From Nocardia jejuensis NBRC 103114 (GTDB lineage Bacteria > Actinomycetota > Actinomycetes > Mycobacteriales > Mycobacteriaceae): a DNA stretch of 57,566 bases. Shown one piece after another: positions 41,245 through 49,616 of the stretch. Under the pieces are notes generated by a model, which made no database searches, had not been told where the DNA came from, and was given only the letters and a program-made list of their open reading frames with translations. Location: NCBI RefSeq assembly GCF_001613145.1, contig NZ_BDBU01000057.1:1-57566 (forward strand), in the 5' to 3' direction. Within the stretch, counting starts at the first letter, position 1, and each line of letters opens with the position of its first letter. A program made the translations under genes and the position numbers.

Positions 41245-41556
41245 ATGACGATCAGTGTGCTGCTGCTGGGATTGACCGCCGTGGTCGTGGACGAGGCCCG
41301 GGAGCGAATCGACCTGCCGGACATCGAGTTCCACTCCGGGACCGGCCTGGCCGATCTACGCGCCGTGTTCGCGCAGGGTCCCGTCGATCACGTCATCATG
41401 GGGGCGGGGCTGGACCTCGGGCAACGGTTGAGCATCGTGCGCGAGATCTTCGAAACCAGCGACACCACCACTGTGCACCTGAAGGATCGGGCCTCGGGAC
41501 CGGACGCGTTCCTGCCCTTCGTCCGCGCTGTGCTCACCGGGCTGCGCGGCCCCTAG
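41245..41556 (+). CDS. Small conserved protein of unknown function
   Basis: 103 residues from the ATG at 41245 behind CGGAGG. Alternating strand/helix pattern (TISVLLLGLTAVVVDEARERID; VDHVIMGAGLDLGQRLSIVREIF; VHLKDRASGPDAFLPFVRAVL) suggests a small Rossmann-like or receiver-like fold without obvious phosphoacceptor. No function recognised. Confidence 0.6.
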   Translation: MTISVLLLGLTAVVVDEARERIDLPDIEFHSGTGLADLRAVFAQGPVDHVIMGAGLDLGQRLSIVREIFETSDTTTVHLKDRASGPDAFLPFVRAVLTGLRGP

Positions 41557-41577
41557 CGCGGCAGCCCGAGCTCGGGC

Positions 41578-41850
41578 TCAGGAGTGTTTGGCCAGGTAGT
41601 CCAGGTAGAGGGGGCGCAGGATCTCGCCGATCTCGCCTTCGCCCGCGTGCACGTAGTCGTCGAGCATGGGCAGGACGTATTTGATGTCGGCTTCGCTCTC
41701 GCCCAGATCGCCGGCGGCGGCCGAGGCGGCCGGGATGGACTTGAGCAGGTCCCAGAGGAACTTCACGTCGCCGTGGCGAACAGCCAGCTTCACCGCGCGA
41801 TCGTGCAGGTCCTTGGTGGACAGCGACTCGGGATCCAGAGTATCGGCCAT
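41578..41850 (-). CDS. Small conserved helical protein
   Basis: 90 residues from the ATG at 41850. Mostly helical and acidic, with LHDRAVKLAVRHGDVKFLWDLLKSIPAASAAAGDL and ADIKYVLPMLDDYVHAGEGEIGEILRPLYLDYLAKHS. I recall similar 90-residue proteins across mycolata, but no function. It diverges from the DUF488 gene with 21 bp between starts. Confidence 0.65.
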   Translation of the reverse strand: MADTLDPESLSTKDLHDRAVKLAVRHGDVKFLWDLLKSIPAASAAAGDLGESEADIKYVLPMLDDYVHAGEGEIGEILRPLYLDYLAKHS

Positions 41851-41871
41851 GGCATCGACTCTAATGGACTC

Positions 41872-42258
41872 ATGTCAGCGGAACCGAGGTACCGGGTCAA
41901 GCGCGTGTACGACGCACCCGAGGCCGGTGACGGCCGTCGTGTGCTGGTGGATCGGCTGTGGCCGCGTGGAGTCAGCAAACAGCAAGCGGCGATAGACGAC
42001 TGGGCGAAGGACGTGACCCCGTCGAACGAATTGCGCCGCTGGTATCACGACGCTCCGGAGACACGCCGTATGGAATTCGAACGCCGTTACCGTGCAGAGC
42101 TCTCGGCGGACGAGCCTCGGAAGGCGCTGGCGCGACTGCGCGCCGAGGCCGCCGCGGGGCCGTTGACACTGGTGACGGCCGTGCGGGAGCCGGAGCACAG
42201 CCATGTGCCGATACTGCTCGATGAACTGGGCGAAACGCCCAGAGTGGACACGCGTTAA
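41872..42258 (+). CDS. DUF488 family protein
   Basis: 128 residues from the ATG at 41872. The family signatures are complete: VKRVYDAPEAGDGRRVLVDRLWPRGVSK, WAKDVTPSNELRRWYHDAP, and C-terminal LTLVTAVREPEHSHVPILLDEL. DUF488 proteins are sometimes linked to nucleic-acid or metal chemistry, unproven here. Only 21 bp separate it from the divergent 90-residue gene, so both must use short overlapping promoters. Confidence 0.82.
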   Translation: MSAEPRYRVKRVYDAPEAGDGRRVLVDRLWPRGVSKQQAAIDDWAKDVTPSNELRRWYHDAPETRRMEFERRYRAELSADEPRKALARLRAEAAAGPLTLVTAVREPEHSHVPILLDELGETPRVDTR

Positions 42259-42487
42259 CGGGATCTTCACCAACACGCCTGCCATCCGGGCAGCCGGATC
42301 GCGATTTCGACGGTAGCGTCGGGAGTGCGGGTCGCGTAGGTGTGACTCGTACGGGAGGTCCTGATCGTGGCTGAGCAACTCAGTGCGAGGGGGCCGGCAC
42401 CCGGCCCTCGGGTCGTACGACCCCAAGGCTGAACCGGCCCAGCGAGAACGCTCGCGCGGTGTCGCGTGAGTGGCAAAGGAGCCCACC

Positions 42488-43888
42488 GTGACTGATGCAC
42501 GCTCCGTCAACGTTCCCTCCGGGGACGCCCGCTCCGTAGTGAGCCCGCGTACCACGGGTCAGGGAATTCGCGCCTCGCAGTCGTCCGATTCCGGACTGAA
42601 AACCTTTGTCGTGGATACATCGGTACTGCTTTCCGACCCTTGGGCCCTGACCCGCTTCGGCGAGCACCATGTGGTGCTGCCGCTCGTGGTGATCAGCGAA
42701 CTGGAGGCCAAACGCCATCACCACGAACTGGGCTGGTTCGCCCGCGAGGCATTGCGGATGCTGGACGATCTGCGTCTGGCACACGGTCGGCTCGACCAGC
42801 AGATACCCATCGGAGCCGCCAACGGCACGCTCCAGGTGGAGCTCAATCACACGGACCCGTCGGTGCTCCCCGTCGGATTCCGTACGGACACAAACGATTC
42901 CCGCATTCTCGCCTGCGCACTGAACCTCGCGGCCGAGGGGCAGCGGGTGGTCCTGATCTCCAAGGACATTCCGCTGCGCGTGAAGGCGTCCGCGGTCGGC
43001 TTGGCGGCGGACGAGTACCACGCACAGGATGTCGTCACCTCCGGGTGGACCGGCATGGTGGAACTCGAGGTCGGCTCCGAATTCGTCGACAAGATCTACA
43101 ACGAGAGCGTCATCGATCTCGATGAGGCTCGGGATCTGCCCTGCCACACCGGAATTCGGATCCTGGGCCCGCGCGGGAGCGCGCTCGGCCGGGTGACTCC
43201 GGACAAGCGGGTGCAGTTGGTGCGCGGTGATCGGGAGGCGTTCGGGCTGCACGGCCGGTCCGCCGAACAGCGCATCGCCCTGGATCTGCTGCTCGACGAG
43301 AGCATCGGCATCGTCTCGATGGGCGGCCGGGCGGGCACCGGTAAATCCGCGCTCGCTCTCACCGCTGGTCTGGAAGCCGTGCTGGAGCGGCGATCTCATC
43401 GCAAGGTGGTGGTGTTCCGGCCGCTGTACGCGGTCGGCGGACAGGATCTGGGCTACCTGCCCGGCAGCGAGAGCGACAAGATGGGTCCCTGGGCCCAGGC
43501 CGTTTTCGACACCCTCGAAGGGCTCGCCAGCCCGGAGGTGATGGAGGAGGTGCAGGCGCGCGGCATGCTGGAGGTGCTGCCGCTCACGCACATTCGAGGC
43601 CGGTCGCTGCACGACTCCTTCGTGATCGTGGACGAGGCGCAGTCGCTCGAACGCAATGTGCTGCTCACGGTGCTGAGCCGGTTGGGCAGCGGATCGCGGG
43701 TGGTGCTCACCCACGATGTCGCCCAGCGCGACAACCTGCGAGTCGGACGACACGACGGCGTGGCCGCCGTGATCGAAAAGCTCAAGGGCCATCCGCTGTT
43801 CGCGCACATCACCCTGACCCGCAGTGAGCGGTCGCCGATCGCGGCGCTGGTCACCGAGATGCTGGAGGAGTTCGGGCCCAACGCGTGA
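42488..43888 (+). CDS. phoH2: PhoH2: PIN-domain RNase fused to PhoH ATPase/RNA helicase
   Basis: 466 residues from a GTG at 42488 with AAAGGAG seven bases before. The N-terminal PIN domain (VVDTSVLLSDPWALTRF; FVDKIYNES) is joined to a PhoH ATPase with Walker A GRAGTGKSALALTAG and Walker B FVIVDEAQSLERN. In mycobacteria PhoH2 unwinds and cleaves RNA and pairs with an upstream antitoxin PhoAT. No candidate antitoxin overlapping this start is visible. Equivalent to Rv1095. Confidence 0.92.
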   Translation: MTDARSVNVPSGDARSVVSPRTTGQGIRASQSSDSGLKTFVVDTSVLLSDPWALTRFGEHHVVLPLVVISELEAKRHHHELGWFAREALRMLDDLRLAHGRLDQQIPIGAANGTLQVELNHTDPSVLPVGFRTDTNDSRILACALNLAAEGQRVVLISKDIPLRVKASAVGLAADEYHAQDVVTSGWTGMVELEVGSEFVDKIYNESVIDLDEARDLPCHTGIRILGPRGSALGRVTPDKRVQLVRGDREAFGLHGRSAEQRIALDLLLDESIGIVSMGGRAGTGKSALALTAGLEAVLERRSHRKVVVFRPLYAVGGQDLGYLPGSESDKMGPWAQAVFDTLEGLASPEVMEEVQARGMLEVLPLTHIRGRSLHDSFVIVDEAQSLERNVLLTVLSRLGSGSRVVLTHDVAQRDNLRVGRHDGVAAVIEKLKGHPLFAHITLTRSERSPIAALVTEMLEEFGPNA

Positions 43889-43925
43889 GTGGGTGGTAGT
43901 CCCCGCGTGAGCGGGTCGTGGTTCC

Positions 43926-43983
43926 GTTGCCCGATCGGATCGTTCTCGGTGGAAGTCGCCGGGAAACGATCCGGTCGGGCAAC
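43926..43983 (+). terminator. Long hairpin after phoH2
   Basis: 19-base arms 43926-43944 and 43965-43983 with one G-T pair and a 20-base loop that itself contains GGTGGAAG. No T-run follows. Likely transcript end for phoH2. Confidence 0.6.
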
Positions 43984-44129
43984 TGCGTAGCGTGTGTTTC
44001 AACTCACAGTACTCAGGGTATATTTCCCGAAAATGCCTGCTCGATTCGCAATTCGGCGATCTCGATAGATTTCGCTGAATGATTGCTGATCGAGGTGGGG
44101 TATGGCCTGAGTTACCGAGAGGATGGGAA

Positions 44130-44660
44130 ATGCACCAGTTCGCTCGACGTAGTACGGCCGGCATCATCGCGGCGGTCGCGGTCGTGACCATGTGCGCCGC
44201 GGGTTGCAGCAAGGACAAGGACAAGGACGTCAAATCCGATACGGGCATGGCGACCACCACCGAGATGGCCGTCGGCACCACCACCGAACACGCCACCGAA
44301 ACCAAGATCGCGACGCGGGACGGCGGCGAAATCGCCGTCGCCGGTGACTTTCTCGCGAAGTACACCGAACTCGGCGGCCCGACCGGCCCGCTCGGAATGC
44401 CCACCGGCGCACAGCAGGACGCGGCCGGCGGCGGTAAGTGGCAGGAGTTCGACGGCGGTGTGATCGTCACCGGACCGAGCACCGGAATCCACGTGGTGTG
44501 GGGCGAGATTCGCAAGGCGTGGGAGGCCGACGGCGGCCCCGGCGGCCCGCTCGGCTACCCGACCAGCGACGAAACCGACATCACCGGCGGCAAGCAGAGC
44601 GAGTTCACCGGCGGCAGCATCAGCTGGGTGGGCGGACAGACCACCGTCACCTCGAAGTAG
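44130..44660 (+). CDS. LGFP-repeat lipoprotein
   Basis: 176 residues from the ATG at 44130 behind GAGAGGATGGGA. A signal sequence ends in a lipobox-like CAAGC, giving a lipid-modified Cys; a charged KDKDKD linker and Thr-rich spacer follow. Two LGFP repeats (LGGPTGPLGMPTGAQQ, GGPGGPLGYPTSDET) are present. LGFP domains are found in mycolata envelope proteins and are thought to bind the cell wall; the same repeats occur at the end of corynebacterial mycolyltransferase Cmt1. Confidence 0.82.
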   Translation: MHQFARRSTAGIIAAVAVVTMCAAGCSKDKDKDVKSDTGMATTTEMAVGTTTEHATETKIATRDGGEIAVAGDFLAKYTELGGPTGPLGMPTGAQQDAAGGGKWQEFDGGVIVTGPSTGIHVVWGEIRKAWEADGGPGGPLGYPTSDETDITGGKQSEFTGGSISWVGGQTTVTSK

Positions 44661-44668
44661 TCCGGACC

Positions 44669-44699
44669 GTCCGGGGCGCGGCGGTGCCGCGTCCCGGAC
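44669..44699 (+). terminator. Terminator of the LGFP gene
   Basis: 14-bp arms 44669-44682 and 44686-44699 with one G-T pair and a GGT loop, 8 bases after the stop. Confidence 0.75.
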
Positions 44700-44846
44700 C
44701 TCGGCGGCCGCACCTGCGCATTCGGCGCGGGTTTCACCGCGTCGACCGCGCGTTCCGCGACCCGGACGGACGTGACCGGGGTCATAGCAGGTCCGAATAC
44801 GAATCGAAGATAACCATTGTTGCCGTCGAGCCGCTAGGTTGTGCAG

Positions 44847-45704
44847 GTGCAGAACGTATTGGCCGATCGGGAACTGCTGGAGTCGCTCGCGCCCGAGGTG
44901 GAGGCAAACCTCGCGCGACACATCGACATCGCCGCGGAATGGCAGCCGCACGACTACGTGCCGTGGGACGAAGGCCGCAACTTCGTATTCCTCGGCGGGA
45001 CCGATTGGGAGGCCGCGCAATCGGAGCTGAGCGAGGTCGCCAAGACGGCGCTCACCGTCAGCGTGCTGATCGCCGACAACCTGCCCTCCTACCACCGTGA
45101 GATCGGCAAGTACCTGCGGATCGGGCCCTGGTGGCGCTGGGTGGGCCGCTGGACCGCGGAGGAGAATCGCCACGAGATCCTCATCCGCAACTACCTCATG
45201 GTGACCCGTGCGGTGGATCCGGTCGCGCTCGAGCGCCTGCGCATGAAGCACATGACCGACAATTACACCCGTCCGGCGATGCACCTGATCGACGTGCTGG
45301 CCGAGTGGGCCTTCGAGGAGCGCGCGGCCGCCGTGCGGCACCGCAATACCGAGGCCCTGGGTGAGAACCCGGTCGTCACAGCGATTTCCGCGCGCCTGGC
45401 CGCCGATGACGAGCTGCAGGCGGTGTTCTACGCGAACCTGGTCTCCGCCGCGCTGGATCTGACCCCCGATCAGGCCGTGCGCGCCATCGCCGACCGCATC
45501 GCCGATTTCCACGTCCCGGTGGCGGTGCTGGCCGATGGTCGCACCAGCGACGAGGTGCTGGCCGAGGCCGGTATCTACGACAGCGCGCGCGAACCGGAGC
45601 TGGTGTTCAAGCCGCTGCTCGAGGAGTGGAAGATCTTCACCCGCACCGACTTCGGTGACGAGGGCAAGAAAGCCGTCGCCGAGCTGGAGCATCTGCGCGG
45701 CTGA
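44847..45704 (+). CDS. desA2: Acyl-ACP desaturase DesA2
   Basis: 285 residues from a GTG at 44847 (AGG eight bases upstream; a GTG two codons earlier lacks spacing). Soluble stearoyl-ACP-desaturase fold: TAEENRHEILIRNYL supplies the EExxH diiron ligands and WAFEERAAAVRHRN a second set. Role: desaturation of an ACP-bound chain, in mycobacteria tied to mycolic acid precursors. It is Rv1094-like, but here phoH2 and the LGFP gene come before it, an order change from M. tuberculosis. Confidence 0.88.
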   Translation: MQNVLADRELLESLAPEVEANLARHIDIAAEWQPHDYVPWDEGRNFVFLGGTDWEAAQSELSEVAKTALTVSVLIADNLPSYHREIGKYLRIGPWWRWVGRWTAEENRHEILIRNYLMVTRAVDPVALERLRMKHMTDNYTRPAMHLIDVLAEWAFEERAAAVRHRNTEALGENPVVTAISARLAADDELQAVFYANLVSAALDLTPDQAVRAIADRIADFHVPVAVLADGRTSDEVLAEAGIYDSAREPELVFKPLLEEWKIFTRTDFGDEGKKAVAELEHLRG

Positions 45705-45736
45705 TATCGGTTTCGGCCCCGGGCCGAACAGTCGCG

Positions 45737-45770
45737 AAGGGGCCCGGAGGCAGCTGCCTCCGGGCCCCTT
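45737..45770. terminator. Perfect terminator between desA2 and the epoxide hydrolase gene
   Basis: 17-bp arms 45737-45753 and 45754-45770 form one uninterrupted palindrome ending in CCCCTTT; the actual loop must open at the centre. Serves desA2 and probably the converging gene. Confidence 0.88.
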
Positions 45771-45909
45771 TCGTGTTGTCGCAAATGCCGCAGCGGCTGT
45801 CGGAGCCGCGTGCGGCCGAATCCGCGCCGCCGCCGTACCGCGCGACGCCCGCTGGGGCCGGCGTTCGGGTCGGGCGGGTTTGCCGTAGACCGTCGAGGGA
45901 TTCGTTCGC

Positions 45910-46332
45910 TCAGCGCGAGAACACGGCGCGGAACAGGCCTGTCGCGGTGCCGCGCAGGAAGTTCTCCCAGGAGAAGTGGTCGTGCCACAGGGTGATGCGG
46001 CCGTCGCGCAGTTCGAAGGTGCCGCACACCCAGAAGGCGATCTCGACGGGCCCGAAGCGCAGGTAGTCGGTGCGCTCGGTGAGCACGACGTTCTCGTCGG
46101 TGGCCGCGATGTGGTGCATGTCGACCCGGAAGCCGAACTGGGGCTTGTTCAATCCGGCGAGCACCCAGCGCACGCGGTCGAGGCCGCGCACGTCGGGCAG
46201 GGAGGTGTTCTTCCAGACGATGCCTGGATCGGCCAGTTCCAGCGCCTCGTTCACGATGTTCATCTCCAGTGCCGCGAAGAACTCGCGCACCGTGCTGACC
46301 GCGTCCTGCTGCAATTCGGGTAGCTCCGCCAT
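45910..46332 (-). CDS. Limonene-1,2-epoxide hydrolase-type protein
   Basis: 140 residues from the ATG at 46332. The SnoaL/LEH cone fold is recognisable, and the Asp-Arg-Asp catalytic set is present: Arg87 and Asp89 in VLTERTDYL, Asp118 in LWHDHFSW. WVCGTFELRDGRITLW is typical of this family, which opens epoxides directly by water attack. Related to mycobacterial EphG (cholesterol or fatty-acid epoxide). Confidence 0.87.
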   Translation of the reverse strand: MAELPELQQDAVSTVREFFAALEMNIVNEALELADPGIVWKNTSLPDVRGLDRVRWVLAGLNKPQFGFRVDMHHIAATDENVVLTERTDYLRFGPVEIAFWVCGTFELRDGRITLWHDHFSWENFLRGTATGLFRAVFSR

Positions 46333-46413
46333 GAATCGACTCTAGGCCGAATCACCCGGCGGGCATAGGCATCCACGGTCTTCGTCGCGACCGGGCGCTG
46401 CTCGGCGTGCGCG

Positions 46414-47136
46414 TCAGGTCCGCCGTGTGGCCATGAGGCTGGCGAGGCCGTCGAGAATGCGATCGATGCCGAAGTCGAGGGCGTTGTTGCGGCCGGGATC
46501 GGCCGCGGCGGCCTGCTCGGCGTAGGCCGCCGCGACGGACGGATAGCGCTCGGAGTGGGTTTTCAGCACTCCGGCGATCTCGGTGGCGAGGCGTCCCTCG
46601 GCATCCGCGTCGCTGCCGGCCATCGTCTGGACCAGGCTGCGGCCGTGGCCGAGCAGCAGGACGATGGCGTCGAGTCGTTCCGAGGCGTTCAGCCCGGTGT
46701 CCGCGAGTTCGGCCAGCGCGGACTCGAGCCAGCTCATCTCGTTCGGGCCGATCGGGCGGACGCCGTGGATGAGTTCCAGTGCCCATGAGTGGGCGCAGGC
46801 GCGCTCGAAGAAGGTCTCGGTCCACAGCCGCAGGTAGTCGCGCCAGTACTCCGATGAATCACCGTGTGCCGCAGTCCGTTCCGGGGGCGCGCCCAGGGCG
46901 GCGTCGAACATGAGCGCGGTGAGCTCGCCCTTGCCCGGCACATAGCGGTACAGCGCCATCTTGGCGCACCCGAGGCGTTCGGCCAGGCGCGCCATGGACA
47001 GATTGGCCAGGCCCTCGGCATCGGCGAGGGCGATGGCCTCGTCCACGATGCCCTCCAGGGTGAGGGAGGGCTTGGGCCCGCGGCGCGGGCGGTCCTGGGA
47101 GCCCCACAGCAGGGTGAGAGCGGTCGGTGCCGGCAT
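46414..47136 (-). CDS. TetR-family repressor of the adjacent FAD oxidoreductase
   Basis: 240 residues from the ATG at 47136 (GGAAGG nine bases upstream; an ATG at 47145 sits directly on that site). Helix-turn-helix in LTLEGIVDEAIALADAEGLANLSMARLAERLGCAKMALYRYV, then a C-terminal ligand domain. Divergent from the oxidoreductase gene with a clear operator between them. Confidence 0.88.
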   Translation of the reverse strand: MPAPTALTLLWGSQDRPRRGPKPSLTLEGIVDEAIALADAEGLANLSMARLAERLGCAKMALYRYVPGKGELTALMFDAALGAPPERTAAHGDSSEYWRDYLRLWTETFFERACAHSWALELIHGVRPIGPNEMSWLESALAELADTGLNASERLDAIVLLLGHGRSLVQTMAGSDADAEGRLATEIAGVLKTHSERYPSVAAAYAEQAAAADPGRNNALDFGIDRILDGLASLMATRRT

Positions 47137-47162
47137 GGTCGCCATCCTTCCGGAAAAGGTTC

Positions 47163-47224
47163 TTGACGTGAAACTGCGTCCAGCATACGCTAATGACAAC
47201 AAACAGCGTCCTATGGACGCAGTT
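47163..47224 (+). promoter_or_regulatory. Promoter of the FAD oxidoreductase with TetR operators
   Basis: TTGACG (47163-47168), 17-base spacer and TACGCT (47186-47191) make a good promoter on the + strand. AACTGCGTCCA at 47172-47182 lies in its spacer and its exact complement at 47214-47224. A third, locally paired GCGTCC (47206-47211) with GGACGC at 47215-47220 completes a dyad just past the start. Repressor bound here would block both genes. Confidence 0.78.
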
Positions 47225-47242
47225 AATGAAGGGGTTCAGATC

Positions 47243-48427
47243 ATGAGCAAGGCCACCGTCCTCGTCTCCGGCGCCAGCGTCGCCGGTCCCGCCCTCGCCT
47301 ACTGGCTGCACGCCTACGGCTTCGAGGTCACCGTCGTCGAGCGCTCACCGGGTCTGCGGCCCGGCGGCCACGCCATCGACTTCACCGGTGAGGTCCACAT
47401 GACGGTGCTCGAGCGGATGGGCGTGCTGGCCGACATCGAGCGCCGCCAGACCGGCAAGACCGACTGGGTGATGGTCGACGAGAACGGCGCGCGGCGCGGG
47501 CTCATCCCGGGCGACTTCATCGGCGGCGATGTCGAGATCCTGCGCGGCGATCTCGCGGAGGTCCTCTACGGGCGCACCGCCGGCGAATGCGAATACCTCT
47601 TCGGTGACACCGTCACCGCGCTCACCGACACCGAACACGGTGTGCACGTCGAATTCGAGAACGCGCCCGCCCGGACGTTCGACCTGGTGATCGGCTGCGA
47701 CGGGATCCACTCCCGCGTCCGGAAGCTGGCCTTCGGCGCGGAGAAGGAATTCGTCCAGCACGAGGGCTACTACTACGCCCTCGCGGGAGGATCGCACTGG
47801 GAGAACGAACCGCACTGGCAGCGGGAGCGGGCGCGGTCCCTCGGCTGCAACGCACCCGGCCGGCTCGCCATGACCGGCGGTTCGAAGGCCTCACAGTTCT
47901 ACCTGTTCGCCTCGCCCGAACTCGACTACGCCCGAGACGATCTCGATGCTCAGCGCCGCATCGTCGCGGAGAAGTTCGCGGGCATGGGCTGGCGGGTGCC
48001 GAGCATGCTGGCCGAACTCCCGGACCTGGACGGCTTCTATCTGGACGCCATCGCCAAGGTGTCGATGAAGAACTTCGTGAAGGGGCGCGTGGCCCTCGTC
48101 GGCGATTCGGCCTACGGCCACACGCTGGCCGGATTCGGCACGGGCCTGGCGGTCGTGGGGGCCTACGTGCTCGCCGGGGAACTGGCGCTCGCGGACGGTG
48201 ATCACACGGTGGCGTTCGCTCGGTACGAGCAGATCATGAAGCGCTACATCCGCAAGGCGGACGACGCCAGCCCGGGACGTTTCCTGGCCCCGCGCACGTC
48301 GCTCGGTGTGCGCCTGCGCAATTGGTTCCTGGGAACACGGGGATTCACGCTCATGGTGAAATACGGCGATTCCGCCAAGAACGATATCGATCTGAAGAAC
48401 TACCCGGAAATCATTGCCGCGCAGTGA
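47243..48427 (+). CDS. FAD-dependent aromatic-ring monooxygenase-like oxidoreductase
   Basis: 394 residues from the ATG at 47243. Rossmann FAD site VLVSGASVAGPALAYWLHAYG, the DG motif FDLVIGCDGIHSRVRK, and GRVALVGDSAYGHTLAGFGTGLAVVGAYVLAGEL of the PHBH superfamily are all intact. Such enzymes hydroxylate aromatics or inactivate tetracycline- and rifamycin-like drugs; TetR control favours an inducible detoxification role, but this is inference. Confidence 0.88.
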   Translation: MSKATVLVSGASVAGPALAYWLHAYGFEVTVVERSPGLRPGGHAIDFTGEVHMTVLERMGVLADIERRQTGKTDWVMVDENGARRGLIPGDFIGGDVEILRGDLAEVLYGRTAGECEYLFGDTVTALTDTEHGVHVEFENAPARTFDLVIGCDGIHSRVRKLAFGAEKEFVQHEGYYYALAGGSHWENEPHWQRERARSLGCNAPGRLAMTGGSKASQFYLFASPELDYARDDLDAQRRIVAEKFAGMGWRVPSMLAELPDLDGFYLDAIAKVSMKNFVKGRVALVGDSAYGHTLAGFGTGLAVVGAYVLAGELALADGDHTVAFARYEQIMKRYIRKADDASPGRFLAPRTSLGVRLRNWFLGTRGFTLMVKYGDSAKNDIDLKNYPEIIAAQ

Positions 48428-48443
48428 ACGACGAACAGCGAAC

Positions 48444-48475
48444 GTGGGTATGGCGGCTCACGCCGCCATACCCAC
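48444..48475. terminator. Perfect terminator after the FAD oxidoreductase gene
   Basis: 14-bp arms 48444-48457 and 48462-48475 with a TCAC loop. It lies between the oxidoreductase gene and a converging 28-codon gene. Confidence 0.88.
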
Positions 48476-48486
48476 ACTGCTTGGTT

Positions 48487-48573
48487 TCAAAGAATGATGC
48501 CCAGCGCTGTCAGAACGGCTCCGACGCCGAGTGTGAACAGTGCCACGAGTCCCGCTCCAATTGCAACCAACAT
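48487..48573 (-). CDS. 28-residue hydrophobic peptide
   Basis: ATG at 48573 with AAAGGA nine bases upstream, stop at 48487-48489 next to a perfect terminator. The whole peptide is one hydrophobic helix (MLVAIGAGLVALFTLGVGAV and eight more residues) with no charged residue at all, a single-pass membrane or leaderless membrane-active peptide. Too small for standard gene finders. Not recognised. Confidence 0.5.
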   Translation of the reverse strand: MLVAIGAGLVALFTLGVGAVLTALGIIL

Positions 48574-48689
48574 TGTTCTGATCCTTTCGTGAACATCCGC
48601 ATTTTGCGGACATTCAGTTAATCGATAGCAACGCGTGATGCGTTTCACTATTTTCAAGGATCTGAAAAATGGGTCGCTGACCGGCTGGA

Positions 48690-49535
48690 TCAGCAGGGAG
48701 TTCCGTTCGGCGATGCCTCACCGGTGGTCAGAGTGATCTCCGCACCCGCTTTGACCTGGGATCCAGCGATCGGAGCTTGTTTCACCACGACACATTGGGC
48801 GCCGTGGGAACCGCGATCGCTGCCGCCGATCTGGGTGTATTTCAACCCCGCGTCCTGCAGGATTTGCGCCGCTTTCGCGGGGCGCTCGCCACCCACGTCG
48901 GGCACCGATACGGAATCGGTTCCGCCATTTCCTCCGGCAGCTGAATTCACCAGCTTGCTGGACTCTTTCGACACGAAGAAAGAAGCACCCTGATCGGTGG
49001 TCGAGCAGGTGATTCCCATTTCCTGGGAAAGGCACTTGTAGGAGCCGACTTTCAGATACTGCCCGTACGGCAGCGCCGGAGAATCGCTGGTGCCGTAGAA
49101 AAGTGCGTCGGCCGTGCAGGTGAAACGCGAGCCATTGTCGGCGAGGCCGAAGGCGGGCATCAGCGCCTGCGATTGTTCCGGTTTCGCACAAGGCTTTTCA
49201 CCGTCCGGAACCGCCGCGACCAGACCTTGACAGCCCAGATCCGCCGAGTAGCCGGTGGTGAAGGCGATCGGCTTGTCGAAGATGGCGCAGTGGAAATTGC
49301 CGCTGGGCGTCTGGAAGAAGTACCCGGGAGTCGCGAGCACGCCGTCGGTCTGGCGGTAGGCGGCCGAATCGGCGGCCTTGCCGCCGGGTGCGGCCGACGA
49401 GGTCGCGGGCGTGGTCGTGGCGGCGCTGGTGGCGGAGGCCGGAGCGGCATCCGGGTGGTGGTCGCTGCCCGAGGAACAGCCCGACGACAACGCCACCAGA
49501 GTCGCCGCTGCGGCGACGACAACCCGTATTTTCAC
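48690..49535 (-). CDS. Lipoprotein with C-terminal PASTA domain
   Basis: 281 residues from a GTG at 49535 behind AAAGGGATTTC. Lipobox LSSGC at about residues 16-20; a low-complexity Ala/Thr/Ser spacer follows. The middle domain has several cysteines and FFQTPSGNFHCAIF/GLADNGSRFTCTADALFYG, a pattern seen in Nocardia secreted proteins. The end (SVSVPDVGGERPAKAAQILQDAGLKYTQIGG...VKQAPIAGSQVKAGAEITLTTG) is one PASTA domain, which in kinases binds muropeptide or beta-lactam. So this is probably a wall-associated sensor or binding protein. Confidence 0.8.
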   Translation of the reverse strand: MKIRVVVAAAATLVALSSGCSSGSDHHPDAAPASATSAATTTPATSSAAPGGKAADSAAYRQTDGVLATPGYFFQTPSGNFHCAIFDKPIAFTTGYSADLGCQGLVAAVPDGEKPCAKPEQSQALMPAFGLADNGSRFTCTADALFYGTSDSPALPYGQYLKVGSYKCLSQEMGITCSTTDQGASFFVSKESSKLVNSAAGGNGGTDSVSVPDVGGERPAKAAQILQDAGLKYTQIGGSDRGSHGAQCVVVKQAPIAGSQVKAGAEITLTTGEASPNGTPC

Positions 49536-49616
49536 GAAATCCCTTTCGGAAGACGATAATTCGACCGTTATCTGCAAGGGAGAACGCTAGCCGACATCCG
49601 GCCGCCGATGGGGGAC

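Noticed and set aside
42380..44515. A 711-codon open frame on the minus strand
   Set aside because: Antisense of phoH2 and the LGFP gene, with shadow-type composition.
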